Below are positions 36,930 through 48,429 of a stretch of 64,000 bases of DNA, in pieces (the first letter of the stretch is position 1; each line of letters begins with the position of its first letter). The stretch is taken from NCBI GenBank assembly GCA_035235625.1, contig CP141148.1, positions 21,639,057 through 21,703,056 of the forward strand. The letters are read 5' to 3'. A program made the position numbers and the translations under genes. A model generated the notes under the pieces. That model was not told the DNA's origin. It was given only the letters and a program-made list of their open reading frames with translations, and made no database searches. This DNA comes from Saururus chinensis. Its lineage: Eukaryota; Streptophyta; Magnoliopsida; Piperales; Saururaceae.

Positions 36930-37404
36930 TTTAATTTCTTATTTTAAATTCATGTTTGGTGGGTTCATATAAATATTGGAAACTTTATTTCCAGTTTTCA
37001 TGCCTTGTTTAATTATTCTATGGCTTTAGAATGTAATTGGTGTGTGCGGTGATTTTTTTTCTTGTGTAATTATTTAACTGTGCGCCAACTTATGCACTAT
37101 TTTTTTTTTCTGTAGTTTTGGGAAGAACCGACGGATCGATAATCCCCAGGGTGGTTGCTTCTGTTGGGTATTGAAATACTTACAGACGAAGGTCTAAGTC
37201 GTGCAAGTGGTGTAAAAAGAAGTAGCGTTCGGGCAGGTATCTCCATGTTCTTCAAAATTTCTAAATATAGATGTTTAATGGATAAAGAACATGGATGATT
37301 TACTCTCCATTTACCGTGAAATTCCAGATGCAACATATTCTAAAGACAAGGATCAATATATTTGGTAGCCAATGTGTCGAAGTCCAGAAAAAACGTTCAT
37401 CCTT
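36930..37404 (+). repeat. Tandem duplicated segment, unit 1 (~475 bp)
   Basis: Aligns with 37405-37760. Landmarks are ATTTTAAATT.ATGTTTGGTGGGTTCAT, CTTGTGTAATTATT and CAAAATTTCTAAATATA-like endings. Both contain a possible short exon reading roughly LL.LGIEILTDEGL / LLMLSVGMLIEEDL, which I cannot assign to a family. Confidence 0.6.
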
Positions 37405-37760
37405 CCAAATTTAATATGTTATTTTAAATTGATTTTGTGTGGGTTCATGGGAATATTTGAAGCTTTGTATCGAGTTTAAGTGTGTTATTTAATTCTTCTG
37501 TGAATGTAACTGGTATGGGTGTTGTTTTTTTTCTTGTGTAATTATTAATTTGCGTACCAACTTAGCTTTAAATTTTGTTATTAAAAAAAAAGCTTCAGGA
37601 TTCACTTAGAAAATGGATTGTGCACGGATGCTTGCTTATGTTGAGTGTTGGAATGCTTATAGAAGAAGACTTAAGATCTCGAAGTGTTGTATAAAGAGCT
37701 AGCTTACCAATGGATTTTTGCATGCCCTTGCATATTTCAAAATATAAGATTTACTTTTAT
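37405..37760 (+). repeat. Tandem duplicated segment, unit 2
   Basis: Diverged direct copy of 36930-37404, shorter by about 120 bases. Confidence 0.6.
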
Positions 37761-38139
37761 ATATGTATATGTTTAAAAATATTCATGCTTTTGGCACATT
37801 GATTGCAGATAGTTCTGGTTGTGGTGGTCGTTTGTTTCATGTGAATATGACTACTCCAATTTGGTCTATCTTCTGTTCAATGGATTTCTTCAAAGTTAGC
37901 ATCCTCTTAGTCCTAGCAATGAACAACAAACTCCTCTTGGCAACGAGCAATTTGAAATATCTGATTTTGAACTATTAAGAAGATCAAGATTTTCTAAAAT
38001 GACAAATTTAGGTTGCTCACATTGATGGTTCTGTTGATGGTGAGGGTTTAGAATTCTTGTTACATTTTTTCAATCCATCAAGGAGAAATGGATTGCTCAA
38101 ATCTTATTGCGGTCAACCCGTGGTCGTTATTCTAGCTTT

Positions 38140-38275
38140 TAAATTATTGATATTCGTCATGAAAAGAGCCTTTTGTATACGAATCTAATTTTTCTTTCGG
38201 TTCCATACCTTGAAGGTAAATATTTGTCGGTTGTGATTTTATATGGTATATGTGAGGTAGGTTTTTTTGCCTAAT
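38140..38275 (+). repeat. Inverted repeat arm 1 (partner 44022-44158)
   Basis: TTGATATTCGTCATGAAAAG ... CATACCTTGAAGGTA ... GTGAGGTAGG is present in reverse complement at 44022-44158. The arms are 5.7 kb apart and enclose the copia fragment and the F-box-associated frame. Similarity stops sharply at both ends. Confidence 0.65.
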
Positions 38276-38976
38276 GTGATTGATCAATCACTAGAGTTAT
38301 TTTCGTCGTGCCATGAGATGTCATGTTTGGATTAAGATTAAGATTAAGATTTGCCAAATTATTATAATATGCGTCTAATTTTATGTAGCTAGAAGGTTCA
38401 ATTGTGTTCGTTTAGTTACCGTGTACAGTCCCATTCTTCCATTACAAATAATAGATGTTATTTATTAGAATGTTAATGGGATCAAATGTGATGTGTATGG
38501 TATGAAAGAAAATTTGTATGGGCCAATGGTGGAGTAAGCCATTGTTTCTGATTGTGAATATTGTAGGCAAATGTGGGAATGGTGGATTTGTAAAGGACTA
38601 ATTTTGTCGTGCCCATCATAATATATTCGTGTATTTAACTTTGGGTGGGCACTACCTTTCTTTTTATTTGTCATTGCATAGGCATGGAAGTGCCAATAGC
38701 CAAGGGATGTATGACTATGGTTTGGTGTGTAGCGAACAGTGGATTGTTTGGATTGTTTAACAGAGTATTATATTTTGCGCTCCAAATTTTTACCATTTTA
38801 GAGCTCGCTTTATTTGTTGACCTAGAGTAATGACACTTTGGTTATGTTTTGATTCAATGCGGGTTACTGTACTAATTATGCTTATAAAGTTGTTTTGTAC
38901 GTTGTTCGCAGTGTGGTTCACGCATCACCTTCGACCCTTGTTGTAACTGCAAGGATTAGATAAGGCTTGTCGGTGG

Positions 38977-39219
38977 CGGCATCTTATTCCTATTCGAATG
39001 GTTATAGTGGCACACATATTGGTTTATGATTTCCCTCAAAACAAGCGTAAGTTTATTCTCACATGTTGAAGTTGAATTTAGTTGATTTATCAGACGTAAA
39101 TACATATGCAAATGGAACCTTATCCACTAGGTCATGATCTTGGCCGTGTTGTGGAGCTATTTGCGTTAAATTTGTAGTTGGGGGGGTCTCTATTAAATAT
39201 TTTCCTATATTTGTAGTTA
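38977..39219 (+). repeat. ~243-bp tandem duplication, unit 1
   Basis: GCATCTTATTCC...ATTTTCCTATAT is followed directly by a second copy at 39220-39460 that differs at roughly one base in ten by eye. Confidence 0.8.
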
Positions 39220-39460
39220 GCGGGCATCTTATTCCAATTTAAATGATTACAGTGGCACAAATATTGGTTTATTATTTCCCACAAAACAAGCATAGGTTTA
39301 TTTTCACAAGTTGAAGTTGAATTTAGTTGATTTATCAGACGTACATACATATGCGAATGGAACCCTATCCACTAGGTCATGGTCTTGGTTGTGTTGTGAA
39401 GCTATCTGCGTTAAATTTGTAGTTAGTGGGGTCTATATTAAATATTTTCCTATATGTGAC
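39220..39460 (+). repeat. ~243-bp tandem duplication, unit 2
   Basis: Direct copy of 38977-39219. No coding sequence recognised in either. Confidence 0.8.
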
Positions 39461-40330
39461 CATCTCTTCTTAGGGCTGGAGTGAGTGAGATATATCCTTG
39501 ACTAATTTTATCTATATATATGTGTGTGTATTTATGTATACATGTATATTCTTTTTGAATTAAGTCACATTTTGCTTCATTAGTAGAGGAGTATTATAGT
39601 GTCCTCAACAACCGTGTATAGCACATTTATCTTATTATGTAAATTGATAGACATTTTTAAAACTGGTTTCAAATTTGCTTTGTTTGCTGTGACAGAAGGC
39701 TAATTGTGAGTGTCCAGGGATTAGTGTTATCCGGTGGTTGTGAAGTTAAGAAGAACACTGTTTGTTTAAATGACAATGTTAGATTGCTCACGCTAATGAT
39801 TTTAATGATGGTTGTGATATAGGACTCATGTTGCAGTTCTCTACGTTAACAAAAAAAAAATGGATAGCTAATTTCTAACTTGTTATGGTTATTCTAAATT
39901 TTCAATTATTATAGTGTCATCCAATTGATTTCATAAATCCATGTGATATACCATATCCTTAGTATTGTATGATAATATGTGTACCTACTGGCATGATACG
40001 GATATCTGTTATAACATAAACTAAAGTTCACTCTTAAATAAAAAAAATTGTGTACCTTATTCAAATTGTACACCTTTGGGTTGTTTCAACTTGGAAAGTC
40101 ATGTAGTGTAGGCCACTTTTGTAGGTGCTACATTGAAAATGATAATTTAGGGTGTAGGCATAACAATTGATTTATTATATCAACAGGGGTGTAGCTTTTG
40201 GGTCAGCTTGTAAGGAGAGGGCTATGCGTCGTATGGCCCTAATTGGTACTCATTGCATATGCAACACGGATGATACAAAGTGACTTGATTTAGTATTTTG
40301 CTTGTGTGGTTTGACTTGTATTAGTCATCT
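39461..40330. other. Spacer; partial repeat of 37990-38110
   Basis: The stretch 39780-39900 (GACAATGTTAGATTGCTCACGC...) is a weak copy of 37995-38100. No gene recognised. Confidence 0.45.
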
Positions 40331-40735
40331 GTGGCAGTGGAGGACAGAGCGCGGTACTCAGCTTCAGTGGATGAGCGGGCGATTGTGGCTTGCTTTTTTG
40401 ATTTCTAGATGATAAGGTTGGGACCCATGAAGGGGCAGTACCCTGTGATAGACCGTCAGTCAATAGGATCACCGGCCCAGTCAAAATCGGAGTAAGCATT
40501 GAGATTACAAGGCTCGGGTTAGAGGAGAATTCCATGAGAGAGAGTGCCCTGAAGATAGCGGAGGATCCGTTTGACGGCCGTATAATGAGCTATGGAGGGC
40601 ATATGCATATGCTGACAGACATAGTTCACAGAATAAGCAATGTCAGGTCGGGTATTGGTGAGGTATTGGAGGGCACCAACGATGCTCTTGTAGTGGGATG
40701 GATCAGGAAATAGGGGGTCGGTGGGAGACATGGGA
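40331..40735 (-). pseudogene. Copia RNase H, N-terminal part
   Basis: Continues the RT frame after a stop codon (TGA at 40738-40740). Recognisable pieces are SIVGALQYLTNTRPDIAYSV, VKRILRYLQGT and, after a frameshift, AYSDFDWAGDPID with stops. It ends inside the KSKKQATIARSSTEAEYRAL motif, where copia similarity stops. Confidence 0.8.
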
Positions 40736-40737
40736 GG

Positions 40738-41637
40738 TCATGTGTAACCAATAGGTGTGGGAGCAGGTTTGCAGTGTTCCATGTTGGCGCGACGAAGGAT
40801 GTCTCGGGTATAGTGGGCTTGGGAGAGAAAAATGTCATTTGGGGTAGTAGTAAACTCAATGCTGAGGAAATGATGGAGAGGACCTAAGTCTTTAACAGCA
40901 AAGGCACGACTAAGGAGGGAGATAATGTGGTCGATAAATGGAGCATGGGAGCCTGTGATAAGGATGTCATCGACATAGACGACGAGGATGGTGATTTGGG
41001 AGTTTTGTTGGTGACGGAAGAGGGATGTGTATGCATGACAAGACTGAAATCCATGGTGGGTTAGACATGAGGAGAGTTTGGCGTACCATTGTCTAGGGGC
41101 TTGCTTGAGACCATATAGGGCTTTATGGAGGCGACAAACGTGATGTGGGTGAGAGGGATTAATGAAGCCGGGGGGTTGGTCCATGTAGAGTTCTTCCTCG
41201 ATGGTGCCATGAAGGAAGGCATTTGAGACATCAAGCTGTTTGATGGCCCATGCATTGGAAAGTGCGAGGCTGAGGACAATGCGAATGGTGTAGGGTTTGA
41301 CCACGGGACTAAAGGTTTCATGGTAGTCATGACCTTCTTCTTGAGTGAAGCCTTTGGCAACCAACCGTGCCTTGTATCGGGAGATAGAACCATCGGGACC
41401 CCGCTTAATCTTGTAGGTCCACCGACATCCAATAATATTGGAATTATGCGGTGGTGGAACAAGGGTCCAAGTGCCTTGCCGGAGGAGGGCCCCGTACTCA
41501 TCGCGCATGGCATCACACCACTCGGGGGTTTTGGAGGTGAGGCGAAAAGAGGTAGGTTCGGTCTCAGGGGGGGATTGAGCGGTGAGGGAAAGAGGAATGC
41601 GAGGACGAGATATCCCAGACTTGCTGCGGGTAATCAT
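40738..41637 (-). pseudogene. Copia reverse transcriptase fragment, long open frame
   Basis: A 299-residue open frame. It holds the linker start MITRSKSGI, RYKARLVAKGFTQ (about 87-99), LDVSNAFLHG (135-144), YGLKQAPRQW (175-184) and the catalytic YVDD (221-224). This is the RVT_2 RT of Ty1/copia, which copies element RNA into DNA. The RT frame is unbroken, but the stop at its end, the missing integrase and the absence of LTRs make the element dead. Upstream to about 41760 the frame runs through a Pro-rich linker. Confidence 0.85.
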
Positions 41638-41815
41638 GTGATGAGTAGGGGCTAGGGGAGTTGGGAGTAGAAGTGGGGGGTAGGTTTGAGGGGAACGAAG
41701 GGGTGGAAGTGAGGTTGGGACTTTGAATAGGGGGTAGGGGTAGGGGTGAAAGGAGTGGGGAAATGATAATTTATGGGATTTGCTAACATAACAACTATTA
41801 CAATCTAATTGTTTT

Positions 41816-42155
41816 ATTTTTGTAACAAGAAAAGGAAAGGAGGAAACAATGGTGTTGAAGGTGGCGGAGGCGGGATGGCCAAGACGTCAGCGAGCTGGTC
41901 TTTGGATGATACATGATGAACATGCATGTTGCCGGCGAGAACTTGTGCGAGCATGAAAGACTGGATTAGCTGTGAGAGCAATGGCAGACTGGTTGTCGCA
42001 CAAGAGAGTAGGGGTGGTAGTGGAGGAGATGCCAAGGAACTTAAGGATCATGGAGACCCAAACAATCTCCGTGGCAGAGGAGGATAGAGCGCGGTACTCA
42101 GCTTCAGTGGATGAGCGGGCGACTGTGGCTTGCTTTTTAGATTTCCAAATTTTAT
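41816..42155 (-). pseudogene. Copia RNase H, C-terminal part
   Basis: Frames read IWKSKKQATVARSSTEAEYR, then ALSSSATEIVWVSMILKFLG and LCDNQSAIALTANPVFHART. After a frameshift come REQVLAGNMHVHHVSSKDQL and ADVL. It normally follows the part at 40331-40735, yet lies upstream of the RT here. Confidence 0.8.
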
Positions 42156-42176
42156 TTCCTTCAATGGTTAACCCAT

Positions 42177-43115
42177 ATGCAGGTGTTTCGAAGTTACCTT
42201 CCATTTCACCCTTCACTTGCAATAGATACTAATTTAGAATTATTTTTTCCTAAAGACATGATTTTTTTGGCAACCTCTACCAGTGGGTTGGTTATGTGTA
42301 AAAATGATGCTCAACGCACAGATAGGTACTACATTGTTCGGCCAATGGTTGGAGATTGGGTTCCTATTCCAAGTCCTAGATTGAGGTATATGTCAATTGC
42401 TTATGTTATTATAGAAAATCATATAAATGGCTACCATTATAAGATATTTAGATTATGTTTATCTGACAAGCATGACAATTATCTTATCAAAGTGTTTAGT
42501 TCTGACAATTGGGGGTGGAAACATATTGGCGAATCAAACATAGAGAATTTCGCTTCAGTTAGATCAGAACCACCCATATGTGTTGGTAAGTATCTGCACC
42601 TACTTATAGATGGAACGAAGGTTTTTATTTTTGACATGGACACTTGTGATTGTGCTTATATTGAACTACCTACCAATGTCATAAGAATTGTTGGGAATCA
42701 TATTTTGGTTTTAGCGAGCCGTGAGGGACGTCTTGACCTTGTCTCTCTTATTGGAGGGGTCATGAATGTTTATACATTGGATTGTCGGGAAAAATCGGTT
42801 TGGGCCGAATTTCTTAGTTTTCCTATATCAGATTTTGTCACAAAGAATGTTCAAATAAATAGTATTCTATACCACTCGTTTGATGTTTTCGTTTTGGTTA
42901 CAAAAAAGGAGGCCTTCTTTTGTGATGTAATTAATAGAAGCATTAGAACTGTGAAACTAGAGTATTCTTTCCGTGAGCCTGGTATTATGCTTTTCATGAG
43001 TGATTACGGCGCCCATCCAATTCCTCATAGTGGTGAAGATCCGACAAGCTACAATGGCAGGTGGATTGTTGAAAATCGAGTCCTTGTTCGTCTGCAAGAT
43101 GATGAGAGGACTTGA
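42177..43115 (+). CDS. F-box-associated (FBA) domain protein, N-terminally truncated
   Basis: An open frame of 312 residues with the pattern of plant F-box-associated domains: FHPSLAIDTNLELFFPKDM, then the hallmark SGLVMC (36-41), YYIVRPMVGDWVPIPSP (51-67) and beta-rich segments typical of the propeller-like domain. The F-box itself (40-50 residues that would bind SKP1) is missing; the sequence upstream is antisense copia, and the first Met lies close to that junction. In full proteins the FBA region selects substrates for an SCF ubiquitin ligase. Lack of the F-box suggests a truncated or captured gene, although 939 bases without a stop indicate recent loss or continuing selection. No TATA box is evident. 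Could also be called a pseudogene. Confidence 0.6.
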   Translation: MQVFRSYLPFHPSLAIDTNLELFFPKDMIFLATSTSGLVMCKNDAQRTDRYYIVRPMVGDWVPIPSPRLRYMSIAYVIIENHINGYHYKIFRLCLSDKHDNYLIKVFSSDNWGWKHIGESNIENFASVRSEPPICVGKYLHLLIDGTKVFIFDMDTCDCAYIELPTNVIRIVGNHILVLASREGRLDLVSLIGGVMNVYTLDCREKSVWAEFLSFPISDFVTKNVQINSILYHSFDVFVLVTKKEAFFCDVINRSIRTVKLEYSFREPGIMLFMSDYGAHPIPHSGEDPTSYNGRWIVENRVLVRLQDDERT

Positions 43116-43779
43116 AATTTGTGTGGTGACCCAAGTTATTTTTGTGTTTGTTATGAGTATTTAGTTTTTTGCACAACCTATGTTTATTTTTCCATGTATG
43201 TTGAATACTAAGCAAGTACTTTACTTTTATTTTATTCTAAAAAAGATTGGTATAATATATGATACTTTCTCTTTTATTATTTTTGTTACTTATGTATCTA
43301 ATTATGCGAGTTGTTTCCCATTTGATATAGGAAGTTACCCATTTGTATAACATGTCATATATACTGAGTTTGATAAAGACTAGACTCTCGTTCCTTTAAA
43401 TTAATGGTTTCTATTATGGAATAAACAATTGTATATGTCATTTTTTATATTTGTTAGTTATATATACAATATTCACGTGCAAAAAATTTAGATGATTAGA
43501 AACTGTGGCAGTCACGAAATTGCATCCTTCCAAATATGAACTAACCACCCCTATGTATGCCACGAAGTAATAACACACTAAACAAACCCACCTAGGAAAA
43601 AATAACCATAATTAAAGAACAATAGACTGGACCAACCTCCAATATACGTAAGGGTCCCTTTCGAACCAATCATCCATTATAGACTCTCACTGTCTCCTCT
43701 CATTCTGCTCTCTTCTCAGTCTTCTCTTATCTCTCTCTTTTAGTATATATTACATTTTAAAATTCGTAAAAAAATTAAA
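43116..43779. other. Downstream flank of the FBA frame
   Basis: AT-rich. A CT-rich patch (about 43683-43742) is the only notable feature. No gene seen. Confidence 0.5.
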
Positions 43780-44025
43780 ATAATTAGACCATGAATGAGT
43801 GAGTATTTACGTGCTTATGTAAATCATTTGTCATGAAATTATATGTATTCTATAGGCTATTGTGGGAAATTGGGGTCAAAATTAATAAGGTTTGGGACAA
43901 TTTGCCACAGGTGGATGAAAATTCCCTTTATTCATATCCCTCCTTTGCTACGCTTTTGGATATAATTTTGGTTAGTTTCTGGGGTATATTTTATTAAGGT
44001 ATGGGGTATTATTAATTAATGCTTT
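43780..44025 (+). repeat. Third, partial copy of the 33.1-kb / 35.4-kb block
   Basis: GAATGAGTGAGTATTTACGTG ... GGAAATTGGGGTCAAAATTAAT ... ACAATTTGCCACAG matches the second sub-repeat of the blocks at 33330-33560 and 35585-35830, in the same orientation. Confidence 0.65.
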
Positions 44026-44158
44026 AGGCCAAAAACCCTACCTCACAACTACCATATAAAATCAAAACAGAGACCGACATATATGTACCTTCAAGGTATA
44101 GAACTGAAGGAAAATAAGATTCATATATAAAAGGTTCTTTTCATGACGAATATCATAC
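44022..44158 (-). repeat. Inverted repeat arm 2 (partner 38140-38275)
   Basis: Reverse complement of 38140-38275 with scattered changes. It abuts the end of the partial block at 43780-44025. Confidence 0.65.
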
Positions 44159-46072
44159 TTCAATGCTGAATATGCGTTCAACATAATATATTACCAATAC
44201 ACTATTAAAGAAAATATGATTTAATTCAAAAGCATATACATACATGCATATATAATGATTAAAATTTTCTAAATGCCCACTACTATATGTATTTAAATAC
44301 CAATAAACATTGCATAAATAATAGAACCATAATTGGCGTTGCAATAAATTATATTGAATTCAAAAATGATCTTTATTATGACCGTTTCAAGGTGGGAAAA
44401 TAATAAATACAAAGTGTGTGTGGGACTAAAATACATGCTATAATTATACATTGGATTTAATAGATGGAACGTTACAAAAGAATTCATCATAGTAATCCTC
44501 CTATTTAACTAATAGCTTCCAATTTTTGGACATACCTATAAGTAAGCTTTAATTACTATTTTAAATAGCTTTGCAAAAGATACCATTTTAGCATTATTTT
44601 TATCTCTAAACACTTATGTATACTATTCGATTTATTTTATATACATAATGTTGCTAATACCTTTGATTTGAGATAGTATGTATGAATCATATATTTCTTT
44701 AGCACGTTGCAATTGATTATTATTGAATATATTGTCCGTACACACTTCAGATATGGCTTAATCCTAACGTTAACATGAATAGTCATGGTACAATTAATGT
44801 ATCAATTAATGTGAGGAATACTAATTAAATGATTGTAATTAGAGTTTCTAAACCACACATTCTATTAATTACGAAACATGGAAAGTTCACCATGATCCAT
44901 GACAATCAATTACTCATCAATTAATGTGATAAGTTATGACATACAATAAATTCATAATTTGTGGTAATTGAATAGGGTACAAACTCTTCGTTGCCACACC
45001 TATGTGTTCTTCATTTGGTACATGTCTTCACAACTTAGAAGTTTCGCTCCCACATGTTTGTTGAATCATATTTCTTTGCTTCTTTTGGTGTCTTTATAAG
45101 AGGTATTGCACTCAAACTCGAAATAAATCTATTGTGTAGGTTTTAACTTCTTGAAATTTCCAAAGTTTTCCGTTACAAGATCGACATAGTTATTGTATAA
45201 ACGTGTGATATGCTGGTGTAATATTTCTCTTTTAACAACGACTGCTTCCTTATTGTTGTACGTATTTTTTATCCAAAGAATTGTGTATCAAAAAAATAAT
45301 ACTTACATCATCTTTTGATAAGACTACTTTATATCGTATCATTCAGTTTTATTGTAACTACATTCTAAACATTTGTATGTATTAAAGAGCATATGCCCTT
45401 TGTTGACTTCTTCTCTACATCATTTTCTTATAGTTCGCTCGTGTATAAACAAATTATTACTTGTGGTCGCTATTTTTAACTATGTTGGATAGGTACGTTT
45501 CGCTCTTACTTCTACTTATATGTGATAATATATGTTTGACTGTTTATTCATATAAGTTACATTAATATATATGATACATTTGTTGCTTACACATAGATAT
45601 TGTCCCTTCTACATTTGTGTTTTTTGTTCATGTGGGGAATGCAATTGTTTGTTATTATATGTGAAATAATCAGTATATATAAATATTGAATATGACTTTC
45701 CTCTTTGTGAAATTGCTTTTATTTTATTTAGATATGCTTAATTATATAGATGTCCTGCTTGTTATTATACATTGGATATTCTTTCGATTTTTCTTATTTG
45801 ATTATCATGTTTTTTTAAAAATTTTAAGTGTTAATGGTATCATTCACTTCTATATAAATATGTTTGTATACTTCTCTTTTTATTTGTTTCATATGGAATA
45901 TCAAATCATATATTATTCTTATACAGAAGAAAAAAAATCTTATTACATCAATTAAATAGGTTGGATCTTTGATATATAAAATGCTCACTCTTTATTAAAA
46001 TGATATTACCTAAGACATATGTTATACGTATGTTATTAGGGAATTTTTTTTTGGGTTTCTCAAATGTCTTAG
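44159..46072. other. AT-rich upstream region of the Helitron Rep gene
   Basis: No gene recognised. TTTATAAG near 45093-45099 could be a TATA box for the gene starting at 46073, but the distance would require a leader of nearly 1 kb. I could not find a Helitron 5' end. Confidence 0.4.
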
Positions 46073-46310
46073 ATGGTGTCGGAGACATCTACGTCAAATA
46101 GAGAATCAAAAAACGCTAGAAAACGTGCGTGGTATGCTCAACTATCTAATGCAGAAAAAGATCAGTTACGTAAGAAGAGAGTTTTAAATAGGATTGCTAC
46201 AAAGGAACGTTTGAATCTAAAAAATAGGACTTCATCGAGTTTAGGTGCGGATTCCAATAGAAGCAGTGCTTTAACAAACCCTGGTGATCAACTTTTAGAT
46301 ATAAACAATG

Positions 46311-46393
46311 GTAAATTGACTTACATTTGATGGCTTTCCTTTAGATTTTTCGCACATGCTTTTGGGATAACATTTTTAGTTCCCTATTGACAG
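46311..46393 (+). other. Intron 1 of the Helitron Rep gene
   Basis: Starts GTAAATTG and ends TTGACAG. Exon 1 ends with one base of a codon and exon 2 supplies the other two, giving Asp and an open frame into the conserved region. An in-frame stop inside the intron supports splicing. Confidence 0.7.
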
Positions 46394-48329
46394 ACCAAGT
46401 GGGTGGTCAAATTGTTGTTACTCGTGATTCTCTCACTACTGATACGAAATTGACTAACATTGGATATACTCAATTGGAAACAGAATCATTTGAATTGCCC
46501 TCAATGTCAAAAATTTTGAAAAAGAAAGCTAGAGTTCATCGTATATACCTAGATATTGAATGTGTATATTGTGGAGCAAAAAAATTCAAGACAGAGACAA
46601 AAGCCTTTTGCTGTCAAAATGGGGGTGTTATGATTAGTCTTAATGGAATTCCACCAGAGTTAGAAGAACTTTATGTTGGAACCTCAGATGAGTGCAAGGC
46701 TTTCCGTGATTGTGTCAGGGCTTATAATAGCCTTTTTTCCTTCACATCGATTCGTGCTCCGGTCAATGATAATGTCAATAGTATGAGGGTTGGAACATAT
46801 ACCTATCGAATTCATGGTCAAATTTATCATTCCCTCCACTCTCTACAACCAACGGATTTGGGTCCACATTTCTTGCAACTGTATTTTTATGACACAGATC
46901 ATGAGGTAGAAAATCGTGTACATCTGATGTCGAACCTATCACCGACATTGGTACAAAAGATTATCAAAATTCTTGAAATCAATCCTTATGCTCAGTTCTG
47001 CGGCAACTTAGCCATATGGGGGATGTCCGTGACTTGAGAATTGGTATTCAAAAAAGTTGTGCACATGATCAACGTGTCTACAATGCACCATCTTCGTCTC
47101 AAGTGGCTGCTATTTGGATTGAAGGAGATGATGAAACAGGTGAGTAAGAAAGGCAAATTATTATTCATGGAAAACAAGGTGAATCTTATAAAGTTCAACC
47201 TTATTATGGATGCTATGACCCTTTACAATACCCGTTGTTGTTTCCAAGTGGTGCGACTGGTTGGCATGTTGAGATTAAATGTCGTTGTTTAGCAAATTCA
47301 GTATATCCAAATAGCATAGAATAATTTGAGCAATAATTACGGATTCAAGGCCAACTTCAAAGACGACCACTGACGTGACTTGTAGGGAATATTATTCCTA
47401 CTTATTCAAAATCAGGACAAACCCTTCGTGGAGTATTATCAATGGTGGACAATTATTTTAACAGTATATAGTTGACATGTAAGTGAAAATTGAGACAAAT
47501 GGATTGATATTTATAAAACAAAATCAACGTGCTTTAAGAGTAGAGTTTTACCAAGGTGTAGTAGATAGTGTTGCTGCTGGGGAGACAGAGGGAAAGAGAA
47601 TAGGTAAACGAGTTGTCTTACCAGCATCATTCATTGGTGGACCAGGTGATATGAGACGAAGATATTTGGATGTCATGGCTCTTGTTCAAACATATGGTAA
47701 ATCAGATTTATTTATTACAATGACATGTAACCCAGAATGGCCTGAGATTACTAGCTAATTGAAACCTGGAGAATCTGCATCCAATAGACCTGATATTGTT
47801 TCGCTAGTTTTTAAGGCCAAGATAGATGATTTGAAGGAACTTATTATAAAAGAAAGCTTCATGGGTATAGTTATTGCCCATGTGGATGTGATTGAATTTC
47901 AAAAATGAGGGTTACCACATATGCATTTATTGGTGATAATGGCTAGAGAAGACAAGATTGTGGATGTTGATACATATGATAGATTTGTTTGTGCTAAAAT
48001 TCCAAATGTTGAAGAAGATGCTTTATTACATAGGCGTGTGATGAAACACATGATGCATGGACCTTGTGGGATTTTAAGAATAAACTCTCCATGCATGACA
48101 AATGGAGGTTGTCATTTCAAATATCCAAGAAGATTTACGGTTATCACTATAGAAGGCGATGATTCGTATCCAGTATACAGGAGATGAAACAATGGTTTGT
48201 CTGTATATGTGCGTGGTCACACTTTAGACAAATGATGGGTTGTTCCTTACAATCCTTTTCTGCTGAAACTTTATGATTGTCACATGAATGTTGAGGTATG
48301 TTCAAGTATCAAGGCTGTAAAGTACCTTT

Positions 48330-48429
<100 letters not shown>

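Larger units (their letters stand above)
40331..42155 (-). mobile_element. Rearranged Ty1/copia fragment (RT and RNase H, no LTRs)
   Basis: Read on the minus strand the order is: RNase H C-terminal part (42155 to about 41816), a short GAG-pre-integrase remnant (DCNSC..SKSHKL, about 41805-41760) fused to the integrase-RT linker, RT (41637-40738), then RNase H up to the same motif that starts the fragment (40331). The motif ARSSTEAEYRALSS therefore occurs at both outer ends (about 40331-40410 and 42073-42150). The integrase core is deleted and no LTR is present. This order is a circular permutation of normal copia pol. Confidence 0.75.

Noticed and set aside
45686-45955. Hydrophobic 89-codon frame upstream of the Helitron gene
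   Set aside because: Same T-rich composition effect; no homology recognised.
43500-46072. Possible Helitron 5' end, and 3' end near 61192-62040
   Set aside because: Helitron ends (5' TC, 3' hairpin plus CTRR) are too short to call by eye in AT-rich DNA. I found no convincing hairpin, so the element is left without boundaries.
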